In this document: piece after piece, positions 50,033 through 59,066 of the stretch | Layout of the letters: each line of letters begins with the position of its first letter | How positions within the stretch are numbered: the first letter of the stretch is position 1 | Assembly (NCBI RefSeq): GCF_936933875.1 | Contig: NZ_CAKZIK010000070.1 | Location: forward strand, 1-64,000 | DNA length: 64,000 bases | DNA from: an uncultured Chryseobacterium sp. | GTDB lineage: Bacteria > Bacteroidota > Bacteroidia > Flavobacteriales > Weeksellaceae | Reading direction: 5' to 3' | Made by a program: the position numbers and the translations under genes | The notes under the pieces: generated by a model | Seen by the model: the letters and a program-made list of their open reading frames with translations, nothing else | What the model was told of the DNA's origin: nothing | Database searches by the model: none

Positions 50033-51172
50033 ATGAGATTTAATCTGTACACAGAAGATGTAGATGCGAGAGCGATATTTATTACCGGAAATTTCAACGG
50101 CTGGAAGCCCAAAGACCTTAGTTACGAGCTTCAACGAACAGATGCCAACAATTTCTACATTGATGTAGAAGACGAAATTCTCCCCGAAAAAATCGAATAC
50201 AAATACACGAAAGGTGGCTGGGAAAACGTAGAGCTCGACAAATTCGGAAGCATTACACCCAACAGAAAAACCACTAAAAAAAGAAAGGAAATCAATGACA
50301 CTGTTGATAAATGGCGTTTGAACTGGGGTCCTTTCAAAGAAGAATTTTTCCCGATTGTAGAAGTTATTTCAGAGAAATTTTATATTCCGCAACTCGACCG
50401 TTACCGAAAAGTTTGGGCGCTTCTTCCCTACGATTATTATACATCAGAAAAAACTTATCCCGTTCTTTATTTACAGGATGCGCAGAACCTTTTTAATGAA
50501 AATTCTGAGTTTGGGAACTGGGAAATCGATAAAAAACTTTCGCTTCTTGCAGAATACGGACGTGGAGATTTAATTGTTATCGCTGTAGAACATGGAAGTG
50601 AAGACCGTATTAAAGAATATATTTTTGATAACGATTCTGTCGCTAAAGGTTCCGAAGGAAAAAAATACATCCGTTTCATTACTGATACATTAAAACCTTA
50701 CGTTGATTTAAATTTCCGAACTAAAAGAGACCGTGAAAACACCGGAATTGGTGGCAGTTCTCTAGGTGGTTTAATCAGTATTTACAGTGGTTTTCTGTAT
50801 CCGGAAGTGTACAGCAAACTCATGATTTTTTCTCCTTCACTTTGGGTGGAACCACAGAATAATTTCCCTTTGTTGAGTTTCCGAAATCCTTACAACATCA
50901 AAATTTATCTTTATGGTGGTGAATTAGAAGGCTCAAGAATGGTAAAAAGAATCCGAGTTTTTGAAAATAATTTACAGAAATGGGAGTATAAAAAACTGTT
51001 CAATTTCGAATTTAAGACCAACATCAATCCGGAAGGAACTCATAACGAATTTTACTGGTCACAGGAATTTCCGAAAGCTGTAGAATGGCTGTTCTACAAT
51101 AATGAGGGAAATCCGGCGGAAGTCGCACCACAACTACAATCCGAAGACTTAAACTACGAAGCTAATGATTAA
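50033..51172 (+). CDS. Esterase (PF00756 type) with N-terminal glycogen-binding-like domain
   Basis: A 379-residue two-domain protein. Residues 1-85 look like an E-set/CBM48- or CBM20-like starch-binding module (IFITGNFNGWKPKDL, YIDVEDEI, EYKYTKGGWENVEL). The rest is an alpha/beta hydrolase of the esterase D family, with VLYLQDAQNLFNE, the nucleophile Ser in GIGGSSLGGLISIY, and His in EGTHNEFYW near the C-terminus. There is no signal peptide, so it is cytoplasmic. It is divergent from glgB, so a role on glycogen or a linked metabolite is likely but unproven. Its stop overlaps the start of the M17 peptidase by eight bases. Confidence 0.82.
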   Translation: MRFNLYTEDVDARAIFITGNFNGWKPKDLSYELQRTDANNFYIDVEDEILPEKIEYKYTKGGWENVELDKFGSITPNRKTTKKRKEINDTVDKWRLNWGPFKEEFFPIVEVISEKFYIPQLDRYRKVWALLPYDYYTSEKTYPVLYLQDAQNLFNENSEFGNWEIDKKLSLLAEYGRGDLIVIAVEHGSEDRIKEYIFDNDSVAKGSEGKKYIRFITDTLKPYVDLNFRTKRDRENTGIGGSSLGGLISIYSGFLYPEVYSKLMIFSPSLWVEPQNNFPLLSFRNPYNIKIYLYGGELEGSRMVKRIRVFENNLQKWEYKKLFNFEFKTNINPEGTHNEFYWSQEFPKAVEWLFYNNEGNPAEVAPQLQSEDLNYEAND

Positions 51173-52580
51173 AATTTTCAATAAAAACAATAAAAAGTAC
51201 ACTCAGGTTTTCAATTTTTTCACCGAAGAAAATTGGGAAAAACAAAAAAGTAATTACACCAAAAATTTTCAGGCTTTTTTCAGTGGAAAAAAAGCTGAAT
51301 TTGCCGTTATTACTGATGATGAAACAACTCAATATTTTATAGGAATCGGAAAGGAAAATTTTCAAAATTTTGAATTGCAGCAGGTAGCGAACAAATTTTC
51401 CATTCAAAACAAAAAAAATCTTCAGGCTGCCCCAACAAAAATCAACGGAGATTTCAGCGAAGAAGAGTTTTCGGAAATTGTAAAAGGGCTTTTGCTGGGA
51501 ACATACAGCTATCCTTTCAAACCAGAACACGCTTTCTGGGATAAAAATTTTGAGCTTCATTACGAACATTTAAGCCAGAAAAAACTGGACAAAATTTCTG
51601 AAAAAGCATCAGCAATCTTCAATGGACAAAGCGTTTGCATGGATTGGTTAAACAAACCTGCGAATTTTAAAAACGCAGAACAAATCAACTCTTTTCTTAA
51701 AAATCTAGCCAAAGAAAAAAAACTGAAATACACCGTTTTCAACCGTAAAAAATGCGAAGAATTGGGTTTAGGCGCGTATCTTTCGGTTAATCAGGGAAGT
51801 GCAAAAGATGCCGCTTTTACCATTTTAGAATATAAATCTGCAGAAAAAAATGCAAAGACAGTTGGTTTAGTTGGAAAATGCGTTTTGTTTGACACAGGCG
51901 GAATTTCTCTGAAAAATCCAGATAATATGCACTACATGAAAAGTGATATGGGAGGCGCAACTGCGGTGATTGGAGCTTTAATTTCCGCTGCAGAACTTCA
52001 GCTTCCTATCAATATTATCGCGATTTTGCCTATTACGGACAATGCCATTTCCCGCGATGCATATCTTCCAAGTGATGTGATTAAAGCTTATAACGGAAAA
52101 ACGATTGAGGTTCTGAACACCGATGCAGAAGGGCGAATGACCCTTGCAGACGGACTTTCTTACCTCTCGAAAAATTATAAAACCGATGTTCTTTTAGATT
52201 TGGCCACTTTAACCGGAAGTGCGGTACGAATGTTTGGTGATACTTGTGGAGCACTCTTTTCCAATGATGAAAAATTGATGAAAAACATTTTGAAATCTGC
52301 TGATAAAACCAATCAACGGCTTTGGAATCTTCCCCTTTGGGATGTTTGGAAAGACGATATCATTTCGGATGTTGCAGATTTTAAGAATATCTCAATGAAA
52401 CCGATTGGAGATTGCATAGTTGCAGCCAAATTTTTAGAACAATTCATTGAAAATCATCCAAGTTGGGCACACTTTGATATTGCAGGAGTAGCATTTGGAA
52501 ATGTTGGTTACGCGAAGGAAAAAGCTGCAACCGGATACGGAGTACAACTTTTGGTCGATTTTATTGAAAATTTTCAGTAA
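51165..52580 (+). CDS. M17 leucyl aminopeptidase family protein
   Basis: Cytosolic metalloaminopeptidase, 471 residues. The metal and catalytic residues of the M17 family are visible: VLFDTGGISLK (Asp, Lys), MKSDMGGATAVIG (Asp) and the signature NTDAEGRMTLADGLSYL (Asp, Glu, Arg). The N-terminal domain is divergent. Roles range from peptide turnover to processing of Cys-Gly or other small peptides. It is translationally coupled to the upstream esterase (8-base overlap) and leads into the amidoligase cluster after a gap of 143 bases. An aminopeptidase next to peptide-forming enzymes could act on the same product (inference). Confidence 0.9.
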   Translation: MIKIFNKNNKKYTQVFNFFTEENWEKQKSNYTKNFQAFFSGKKAEFAVITDDETTQYFIGIGKENFQNFELQQVANKFSIQNKKNLQAAPTKINGDFSEEEFSEIVKGLLLGTYSYPFKPEHAFWDKNFELHYEHLSQKKLDKISEKASAIFNGQSVCMDWLNKPANFKNAEQINSFLKNLAKEKKLKYTVFNRKKCEELGLGAYLSVNQGSAKDAAFTILEYKSAEKNAKTVGLVGKCVLFDTGGISLKNPDNMHYMKSDMGGATAVIGALISAAELQLPINIIAILPITDNAISRDAYLPSDVIKAYNGKTIEVLNTDAEGRMTLADGLSYLSKNYKTDVLLDLATLTGSAVRMFGDTCGALFSNDEKLMKNILKSADKTNQRLWNLPLWDVWKDDIISDVADFKNISMKPIGDCIVAAKFLEQFIENHPSWAHFDIAGVAFGNVGYAKEKAATGYGVQLLVDFIENFQ

Positions 52581-52723
52581 ATCTTTAGTTTATTAGAAAA
52601 TTTCTCCCTATAATTGAAAGTGAATTTCCATATCTCGAAGAAATTTGAAAAATCAGTATTGATTATTTAATAATTTTTCTCTTTCTTTTTTGAAAATTCA
52701 TCAATTTTTAAAAATCACTCAAA
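52581..52723. other. 143-base gap before the amidoligase cluster
   Basis: AT-rich intergenic DNA with no convincing promoter of the TAnnTTTG type and no hairpin terminator. The cluster may therefore be read from the upstream promoter or from an unrecognised one. Confidence 0.4.
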
Positions 52724-53932
52724 ATGGAGAAAACTATCGTTTGCATTTCCTGTTACTATAAAGGATATGATTTTATGGACGAGATGAAGAAACTTGGTAA
52801 CAAAGTTATCCTCATTACATCGGAAAATATCAAAGAAAAAAACTGGCCATGGCATGCTATTGACGAAGTTTTCTACATGGCCGAAGTGGAGCCTTCCATT
52901 TGGAATCTCGACCATTTGGTTCAGGGATTTTCTCATTTAATGAAGTCCCGAAAAGTGGATGCAGTAGTTGCTTTGGACGATTATGATGTTGAAAAAGCTG
53001 CTTTAATCCGCGAAACGTTCCGAATTCCGGGAATGGGACAAACAACACACCGATATTTCCGTGATAAACTGGCAATGCGACAGATGGCCAAAGATTCAGG
53101 CATCGATGTTCCGGAATTTACCTCTATTTTTAATGATGAAGTGATTGATGAATTCGCAGACAAAGTTCCCTCACCTTGGGTTCTAAAGCCACGTTCAGAA
53201 GCTTCTGCGACGGGAATCAAAAAACTAAATTCCAAAGAAGAACTTTGGGAAGTCGTGAATGCTTTAGGTGAAGAAAGACACAAATTTTTGTTGGAAAGTT
53301 TCAAACCCGGCGACGTTTTTCATGTAGACAGTTTAACTTTCAAGAAAGAAATTGTTTTCACTTCTGCTTCACAATATTTAGCTCCGCCCATGCAGGTTTC
53401 TCATGAAGGCGGCGTTTTCCGCTCCAAAACTTTAAACCGTTATTCGGAAGAGTTTAAGGCACTTGAAGAAGCTAACAGAAAAGTTTTAACCAATTTTGGT
53501 TTGCAAAACGGCGCTACACATACCGAATTTATCCGTGGAAAAGCAGACGGAAAATGGTACTTCCTCGAAACTTCTTCCAGAGTTGGAGGTGCACATATTC
53601 CGGATTTGGTGGAAGCTTCAAGCGGAATTAATATTTGGAGAGAATGGGCAAAAATTGAAGATGCACTTCTCCGAAACAAAAGTTATGAGGTTGCAAAACC
53701 AACAGGATTTTCTGCAGGATTAATTATTGCTTTGGCCAAAGAATTAAAACCGGATTACGCAGAATTTGAATGTGAAGAAGTGGTAAGGTTTTTACCGATA
53801 GATTACCACGTCGGAATCGTTTACAAATCTGATAAAACAGAGATGGTTCAGCAAAGACTCGATGAAGCAGCAGAAAAAATTAATGACCATCACCTGAATA
53901 TTTTGCCCCCAAAAAGCAAACCATCTAGCTAG
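52724..53932 (+). CDS. ATP-grasp domain protein (first of the amidoligase cluster)
   Basis: An ATP-grasp ligase-like protein of 402 residues, of the carboxylase/amide-ligase type. The N-terminal pre-ATP-grasp Rossmann-like domain starts TIVCISCYYKGYDFMDEM. The ATP-grasp region has KLAMRQMAKDSGIDVPEF, VLKPRSEASATGIKKL (the Lys and loop), FLLESFKPGDVFHVDSL and a C-terminal GATHTEFIR...YFLETSSRVGGAHIPDL, giving the acidic metal ligands (Glu in FIRG/LETSSRVGG). It is likely to join a carboxylate to an amine; the substrates are unknown. It is followed 32 bases later by an esterase. Confidence 0.83.
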   Translation: MEKTIVCISCYYKGYDFMDEMKKLGNKVILITSENIKEKNWPWHAIDEVFYMAEVEPSIWNLDHLVQGFSHLMKSRKVDAVVALDDYDVEKAALIRETFRIPGMGQTTHRYFRDKLAMRQMAKDSGIDVPEFTSIFNDEVIDEFADKVPSPWVLKPRSEASATGIKKLNSKEELWEVVNALGEERHKFLLESFKPGDVFHVDSLTFKKEIVFTSASQYLAPPMQVSHEGGVFRSKTLNRYSEEFKALEEANRKVLTNFGLQNGATHTEFIRGKADGKWYFLETSSRVGGAHIPDLVEASSGINIWREWAKIEDALLRNKSYEVAKPTGFSAGLIIALAKELKPDYAEFECEEVVRFLPIDYHVGIVYKSDKTEMVQQRLDEAAEKINDHHLNILPPKSKPSS

Positions 53933-53964
53933 AACACTTACCTATTTGAATTAAAAAATATTTT

Positions 53965-54678
53965 ATGCCAAAAATTGAGCACACCGATTTCTACTCCCAT
54001 ATTTTAGGAATGAGCCTCAATGTGGAAGTTACAGGACATTATGGTTATCCTATCATTATGTTTCCAACTTCACGTGGTTCTTATACCCAAAACCACGATT
54101 TTAAACTGAACGAAAGCATCAATTGGTTTATAGAACAGGGAATTGTAAAATTATATAACGTACAAACCATTGACGGTTTAAGTCTTTACGACAAAGGAAT
54201 TCATCCTGCAGACAGAATCCGCAACTACGAAATGTGGGTTCAGTTTATGAGGCAGGAATACGTTCCCTATATTCAAAAAGTTCATCAAACACACCGTGTC
54301 GCTGTTGCAGGAGCAAGTTTCGGAGGTTATCATGCGTCCAATTTCGCTTTCCGATATCCGGATTTAGTTTCGCACATGTTCTGTCTTTCCGGCGCTTTTA
54401 CCATTCGAGATTTTATGGATGGCTACAGCGATGATTTGGTTTATTTCAACTGTCCGCGTGAATTCGTGAACAACGACGAAGCCTGGAAATACAAACACAT
54501 GCACATTGTTTTAAGCACTTCCGACCAAGATATTTGTCTGGAACAAACCAGAGAAATGGCCGGGATTTTAACTTCAAAAGGAATCAACCACTGGTACGAC
54601 GAAAGAAAATGGATTTCACACGACTGGCCTTTGTGGAGAATGGTTTTCCCAATGTTTATCGGAAGATTTTTCGGGTAA
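53965..54678 (+). CDS. Alpha/beta hydrolase of the esterase family
   Basis: A 237-residue PF00756-type hydrolase. It starts MPKIEHTDFYSHILGMSLNVEVTGHYGYPIIMFPTSRGS. The nucleophile is Ser in VAVAGASFGGYHASNF; a likely acid is Asp in LSTSDQDICLEQT, and His in WISHDWPLWRM near the end. No signal peptide. In this cluster it may cleave or transfer an ester, or perform hydrolysis of a precursor peptide or amide. It lies between two ATP-grasp genes with short gaps (32 and 70 bases). Confidence 0.83.
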   Translation: MPKIEHTDFYSHILGMSLNVEVTGHYGYPIIMFPTSRGSYTQNHDFKLNESINWFIEQGIVKLYNVQTIDGLSLYDKGIHPADRIRNYEMWVQFMRQEYVPYIQKVHQTHRVAVAGASFGGYHASNFAFRYPDLVSHMFCLSGAFTIRDFMDGYSDDLVYFNCPREFVNNDEAWKYKHMHIVLSTSDQDICLEQTREMAGILTSKGINHWYDERKWISHDWPLWRMVFPMFIGRFFG

Positions 54679-54680
54679 AG

Positions 54681-54748
54681 TTATGGTTTGAATTTTCAAA
54701 TTTTCAAATCGACACATTTTCAAATTTTAAATATTAAAAAAACATATT
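54681..54748. repeat. TTTTCAAATTTT-type low-complexity spacer
   Basis: The gap holds three copies of TTTTCAAAT(T), separated by short stretches, a degenerate gene-end repeat. No promoter is clear. Confidence 0.4.
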
Positions 54749-55702
54749 ATGGCAAAAAAAGTAGGAATATTATTCGGAATGGAAGACACTTTTCCGTGGG
54801 CTTTTATCGATAGAGTAAATGAATTGGGCGGCGGTAAAATTATCGCCGAACCCGTTCAGATTGATAAACTGGAACAGGGTGCAGATTATGGCTACGCAGT
54901 AATTATCGACAGAATTTCGCAGGACGTTCCTTTCTACAGAGCATACCTGAAAAATGCAGCAGTTAATGGAACTTATGTCATTAACAATCCTTTTTGGTGG
55001 AGTGCTGACGAAAAATTTTTCAACAACGCTTTGATGTCGAAACTGGGAATCCCGCTTCCTAAAACCGTTTTGCTTCCGTCTCATGAAAGACCAACCAACA
55101 CAAGTGAAACATCTTTTAGAAACCTAAAATTCCCTCATGATTGGGATTATATTTTCAATTACATCGGTTTTCCGGCTTACATGAAACCTCACGACGGTGG
55201 TGGTTGGAGAAACGTTTACCGAGTTGAAAATCCTGATGATATGTGGGAAAAATTAGGCGAAACTGAACAGTTGGTGATGATGGTGCAGGAAGAAATTGTT
55301 TTCGAAGATTATTACAGAGTGTATTGTTTGGGGAAAAAATACGTGCATATTATGCCTTATGAACCAAGAAATCCACATCATTTAAGATACGCAACAACGC
55401 ATCAAACAGAAGGTGAAGCACGTGAAAAACTGCTGAAAACTATTCACGATTACACCATTAAAATGAATGAAGCTTTAGGATACGATTTCAACACTGTTGA
55501 ATTTGCAGTTCGCGACGGAATTCCTTATGCTATCGACTTCTGTAATCCGGCTCCTGATGCAGACCGAAATTCCGTGGGTGAAGAAAACTTTGCGTGGATT
55601 GTAGAACACGCTGCAAAATTTGCTATTGAAAAAGCGAAAGAATACAAACCGGGAACTCCAAACATTTCATGGGGAACTTTTGTAAAAGATTCGGTGAAGT
55701 AA
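54749..55702 (+). CDS. ATP-grasp domain protein, RimK-like (second of the amidoligase cluster)
   Basis: An ATP-grasp amide ligase-like protein of 317 residues, in the RimK/glutathione-synthetase area of the superfamily. The N-terminus KVGILFGMEDTFPWAFIDRV is the pre-ATP-grasp region. Features of the ATP site are FPAYMKPHDGGGWRNVYRV (Lys and Gly-rich loop), MMVQEEIVFEDYYRVY and the C-terminal metal ligands in FNTVEFAVRDGIPYAIDFCNPAPDAD (Glu, Asp, Asn). It probably adds an amino acid or amine to an acid. Together with the first ATP-grasp and the GCS2 enzyme it could make a multi-residue product. Confidence 0.84.
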   Translation: MAKKVGILFGMEDTFPWAFIDRVNELGGGKIIAEPVQIDKLEQGADYGYAVIIDRISQDVPFYRAYLKNAAVNGTYVINNPFWWSADEKFFNNALMSKLGIPLPKTVLLPSHERPTNTSETSFRNLKFPHDWDYIFNYIGFPAYMKPHDGGGWRNVYRVENPDDMWEKLGETEQLVMMVQEEIVFEDYYRVYCLGKKYVHIMPYEPRNPHHLRYATTHQTEGEAREKLLKTIHDYTIKMNEALGYDFNTVEFAVRDGIPYAIDFCNPAPDADRNSVGEENFAWIVEHAAKFAIEKAKEYKPGTPNISWGTFVKDSVK

Positions 55703-55747
55703 TCTTTCTTAAATCATTGAAAAAAAATTGTTGAATGCAACCAAAAC

Positions 55748-55772
55748 CCTTTCAGAATAAAAAACTGAAAGG
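55748..55772 (+). other. Hairpin in the spacer before the carboxylate-amine ligase
   Basis: CCTTTCAG-(9-base A-rich loop)-CTGAAAGG. No T run follows, so it may be an attenuator or mRNA processing signal within the cluster instead of a full terminator. Its stem is like that of the terminator at 27152. Confidence 0.5.
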
Positions 55773-55792
55773 TAATTTAAAAACACAAAACT

Positions 55793-56899
55793 ATGCACCA
55801 ATTCACCATCGGAATCGAGGAAGAATATCAAATCATTGATGTAGAAAGCCGTGATTTGGTTTCCCATGTTTCCAAAATTATCGAAGGCGGAAAAGCCACT
55901 TTAAGCGAAAATTTAAAGCACGAAATGCATGAATCCATGATTGAAATGGAAACCGGCATTTGCCAAAATATTCATGAAGCACGGTCGGAACTTACGCAAC
56001 TTCGTCAGCATTTAATTAAAATTGCTCACGAACAGAATCTTCGGGTTTCAGGCGGTGGAACTCATCCTTTTTCCCACTGGAAAGAAAATTCCATCACGCA
56101 AGGCGAACGCTACATCAAAATCGTGGATGATATGGGCGATGTTGCGCGTGGAAATCTTATTTTCGGACTTCATGTTCACATCGGAATTCCGAACCGTGAA
56201 GAAGGCGTAAGAATTCAGAATGTGATGCGCTATTTTTTGCCGCACATTTATGCACTTTCAACCAATTCGCCTTTCTGGATTGGCAGAAATACAGGCTTTA
56301 AATCCTACAGACAGGAAGTTTTTGCCAAGTTTCCAAGAACCGGAATCCCGAGTTATTTCAGCAGCCTTGCCGAATTCGACAGCTATGTTGATTTAATGGT
56401 GAAAACCGGAACAATCGATAATGCCAAGAAAATTTGGTGGGATTTGAGAGTTCATCCGTTCTACCCTACTATTGAATTCAGGATTTGCGATATGCCGCTT
56501 CGTTTGGACGAAACCGTTTGTTTGGCTGCGATTATGCAGGCTTTGGTGGCTAAAATTTACAAACTTCATCAGCAGAATTTAAGTTTCAGAAGTTACAGAA
56601 GACTTTTACTCAACGAAAACAAATGGCGCGCTTCCAAACAGGGTATTGAAGCTCATTTGATAGATTTTGGGAAAGAAGAAAGCGTTCCTTACCACGTACT
56701 TTTGGGAGAATTATTGGAATTTATTGATGATGTTGTAGATGATTTGGATTGCCGCAAAGAAGTGGAATACGCCTGGGAAATTATGAAAAACGGAACCGGT
56801 GCAGACCGACAACTCAAAGTTTTCGAAGAAACCGGCGACCTTACAAAAGTGGTGGATTATATGATTTCCGAAACCGAATACGGCATAACTCATTCATAA
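55793..56899 (+). CDS. Carboxylate-amine ligase (GCS2, YbdK-like)
   Basis: GCS2-type glutamate-cysteine ligase-like enzyme of 368 residues that would form a gamma-amide or similar bond with ATP. Motifs: FTIGIEEEYQIID at the N-terminus (acidic metal ligands), EMHESMIEMETGIC, VSGGGTHPFSHW, GNLIFGLHVHIGI and WWDLRVHPFYPTIEFRICDMP. These match the COG2170/YbdK family. Specificity in this family is broad, from glutamate-cysteine to other pairs. Central member of the cluster, flanked by an ATP-grasp and a glutamine amidotransferase. Gaps are 90 and 45 bases. Confidence 0.9.
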   Translation: MHQFTIGIEEEYQIIDVESRDLVSHVSKIIEGGKATLSENLKHEMHESMIEMETGICQNIHEARSELTQLRQHLIKIAHEQNLRVSGGGTHPFSHWKENSITQGERYIKIVDDMGDVARGNLIFGLHVHIGIPNREEGVRIQNVMRYFLPHIYALSTNSPFWIGRNTGFKSYRQEVFAKFPRTGIPSYFSSLAEFDSYVDLMVKTGTIDNAKKIWWDLRVHPFYPTIEFRICDMPLRLDETVCLAAIMQALVAKIYKLHQQNLSFRSYRRLLLNENKWRASKQGIEAHLIDFGKEESVPYHVLLGELLEFIDDVVDDLDCRKEVEYAWEIMKNGTGADRQLKVFEETGDLTKVVDYMISETEYGITHS

Positions 56900-56919
56900 T
56901 CAAATAACTTTAAATTTTC

Positions 56920-56927
56920 TAAATTTG
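56920..56927 (+). promoter_or_regulatory. Putative internal -7 promoter element in the amidoligase cluster
   Basis: TAAATTTG fits TAnnTTTG and is 17 bases before the ATG of the amidotransferase gene. No TTTG at -33. Confidence 0.45.
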
Positions 56928-56944
56928 TAGCGAAATTAAAAAGT

Positions 56945-57775
56945 ATGAATAAGATAAAATTGGCTTTGCTGGATATGAACAATAACCACGCAAACCAAGG
57001 AATGAAGAATATCCGCGAAATTTCACAGCAGTTTAAGGAAACTTCTGCAGAAAATGTAGAAATTACCGTTTTCGATGTGCGTTACAAAAACGAAATGCCC
57101 AATGTAGAAGATTTCGATATTTTTATTTCTTCGGGAGGTCCGGGAAATCCGCATCGTGAAGGATATGAATGGGAACAGAAATTTGCAGATTTTTTGAATA
57201 AAGTTTGGGAGCACAATAAAAACTCGGAACAGAAAAAGTTTTTGTTTTTGATTTGTCACTCTTTCCAATTGGCAAGTATTCACTGGAGACTGGGCAATAT
57301 TTGTAAAAGAAAGTCCTACTCTTTCGGTGTAATGCCAATTCATAAAACGTATCAGGGAGAAAATGATTTTCTGCTGAAAAATCTTCCGGAACCCTTTTAT
57401 GCAGTAGATTCCAGAGCGTATCAGTTCATCGAACCTGACCATAAAAAACTGGATGAAATGGGCATGAAAATCGTAGGTTTGGAAAAAGTTCGTCCGCACA
57501 TTCATTTAGAAAGAGCAGTGATGGCGATTCGTTTTTCTGAGGAAATTTTTGGGACACAGTTTCATCCGGAAGCCAATCCGGAAGGGATGATTGAAAACCT
57601 GAAAGACGACAAAAATAAAAATGCCATGATCGAAAACTACGGCATGGAAAAATATCTGGAAACCCTTGACAGAATGGACGATCCCGATAAAATTTTGTTA
57701 ACACAGGCGCAAATTTTGCCAAGATTCCTTCAGAACGCAGCTGAACAGATTACGAAGGTTTACGAAATGGCTTGA
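56945..57775 (+). CDS. Class I glutamine amidotransferase-like protein
   Basis: A 276-residue GATase-I-like protein. The catalytic Cys is in LFLICHSFQLASIHW (nucleophile elbow) and the His-x-Glu in TQFHPEANPEGM. FDIFISSGGPGNPHREGYEW matches the oxyanion-side strand. GATase-I enzymes supply ammonia from glutamine or hydrolyse gamma-glutamyl compounds. As a stand-alone protein next to ligases it could provide ammonia for an amide or act as a gamma-glutamyl hydrolase. The function is inferred. A hairpin terminator follows it, before the last gene of the cluster. Confidence 0.84.
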   Translation: MNKIKLALLDMNNNHANQGMKNIREISQQFKETSAENVEITVFDVRYKNEMPNVEDFDIFISSGGPGNPHREGYEWEQKFADFLNKVWEHNKNSEQKKFLFLICHSFQLASIHWRLGNICKRKSYSFGVMPIHKTYQGENDFLLKNLPEPFYAVDSRAYQFIEPDHKKLDEMGMKIVGLEKVRPHIHLERAVMAIRFSEEIFGTQFHPEANPEGMIENLKDDKNKNAMIENYGMEKYLETLDRMDDPDKILLTQAQILPRFLQNAAEQITKVYEMA

Positions 57776-57802
57776 AGAGCAAAAGACAAATAATACACCT
57801 TC

Positions 57803-57830
57803 GGCAGGCTTTTTTTGCCTGTCGTATTTT
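57803..57830 (+). terminator. Intrinsic terminator after the amidotransferase gene
   Basis: GGCAGGC-TTTTTTT-GCCTGTC stem (one G-T pair) followed by GTATTTTTT. The last ATP-grasp-like gene downstream may have its own promoter. Confidence 0.75.
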
Positions 57831-57851
57831 TTAATTTCACAAAACACCAAT

Positions 57852-59036
57852 ATGATTCCGAAGTACAGAAAACAGTTCAACCAAGAATATTCAAAGGAAA
57901 AATACGAGGCTTTAAAAGCCGATCTTACACAAAGAGCCGGAACAGAAACACTTTTCAGAATTTCTGAAAGCCCTATTTTCCTTAGCAAAGATTTTAAAAA
58001 CAAGCTCGATGAAGCCTGCGAAAGCATCATTGATCAAATTAAAACAATGTCTCCTGAAGAATTGGCGAAAGCAGTTCCGGCAAACTGTAATGTTCCAAAT
58101 GATACGAATAAACCACATTTTTTGGCCATCGATTTTGGAATCTGCAAAAATGAAAAAGGTGAAATAGAACCGCAGCTTATTGAACTTCAGGCTTTTCCAA
58201 CACTGTATGCTTTTCAGGAAGAATATGAGGAGGCTGTTTCGGACGCTTTTCCTTTCCTGAAAAATTTGAGAAATTCGCTTCCAAAAGACGAATACATTCA
58301 ATATTTAAAAGACGTCATTGTTGCCGATGAAAATCCGGAAAACGTTGTTCTGATGGAAATTTATCCCGACAAACAGAAAACCAATATCGATTTTGCTTTA
58401 ACCGAAAAATATTTAGGAATTAAAACGGTTTGCTTAACAAAAGTAAAAAAAGAAGGCAAAAAACTGTTCTACGAAAATGATGGAAAACTGGTTCAGATTA
58501 AAAGAATTTACAACCGCGTGATTTTTGACGAACTCGACAGAATTCCTGACTTAAAAACGGAATTCGATTTCCGTGAAGAAGCCGATGTAACTTGGGTTAC
58601 GCATCCGAATTGGTTCTTTAAAGTTTCAAAATATATTCTTCCAAAACTGAATCACGCTTACGTTCCGAAAAGTTATTTCTTAAACGAATTTCCTGCCGAA
58701 GAAAAATTAGAAAATTTTGTGCTGAAACCTTTGTTTTCATTTGCAGGAAGCGGTATAAATCTGAATCCGACGAAGCAGGACATTGACCGGATCTGTGACA
58801 AAGAACATTACATCATGCAGCGTAAGGTCAGCTATGAACCGCTTTTCAAAGACATTAACGGTGAATTTTCAAAAGCGGAAATCAGGATGCTGTATTTTTG
58901 GAAAGAAAATGAGGAAAACCCTGTATTAATGGACAATCTCGCACGTATGACAAAAGTTGCTATGGCGAATGTAGATTTCAACAAAAAAGATGCGATTTGG
59001 ATTGGAAGTTCGATTGCTTTTTTTGATAAAGAGTAA
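57852..59036 (+). CDS. Unknown protein, probable divergent ATP-grasp (third of the amidoligase cluster)
   Basis: A 394-residue protein whose family I do not recognise with certainty. The C-terminal half reads FVLKPLFSFAGSGINLNPT (Lys and Gly loop), HYIMQRKVSYEPLF and AEIRMLYFWKENEENPVLMDNLARM, which resembles an ATP-grasp with acidic/Asn metal ligands. The N-terminal half contains LAIDFGICKNEKGEIEPQLIELQAFPTLY, a possible substrate-acid region. There is no signal peptide. It closes the cluster after a terminator, with 76 bases of spacing. As a third amide-forming domain it could extend the product. Other possible readings are a circularly permuted ATP-grasp or a substrate-binding protein. Confidence 0.6.
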   Translation: MIPKYRKQFNQEYSKEKYEALKADLTQRAGTETLFRISESPIFLSKDFKNKLDEACESIIDQIKTMSPEELAKAVPANCNVPNDTNKPHFLAIDFGICKNEKGEIEPQLIELQAFPTLYAFQEEYEEAVSDAFPFLKNLRNSLPKDEYIQYLKDVIVADENPENVVLMEIYPDKQKTNIDFALTEKYLGIKTVCLTKVKKEGKKLFYENDGKLVQIKRIYNRVIFDELDRIPDLKTEFDFREEADVTWVTHPNWFFKVSKYILPKLNHAYVPKSYFLNEFPAEEKLENFVLKPLFSFAGSGINLNPTKQDIDRICDKEHYIMQRKVSYEPLFKDINGEFSKAEIRMLYFWKENEENPVLMDNLARMTKVAMANVDFNKKDAIWIGSSIAFFDKE

Positions 59037-59066
59037 TTTGATTTAAAGTTTTATTATGGAAATATA

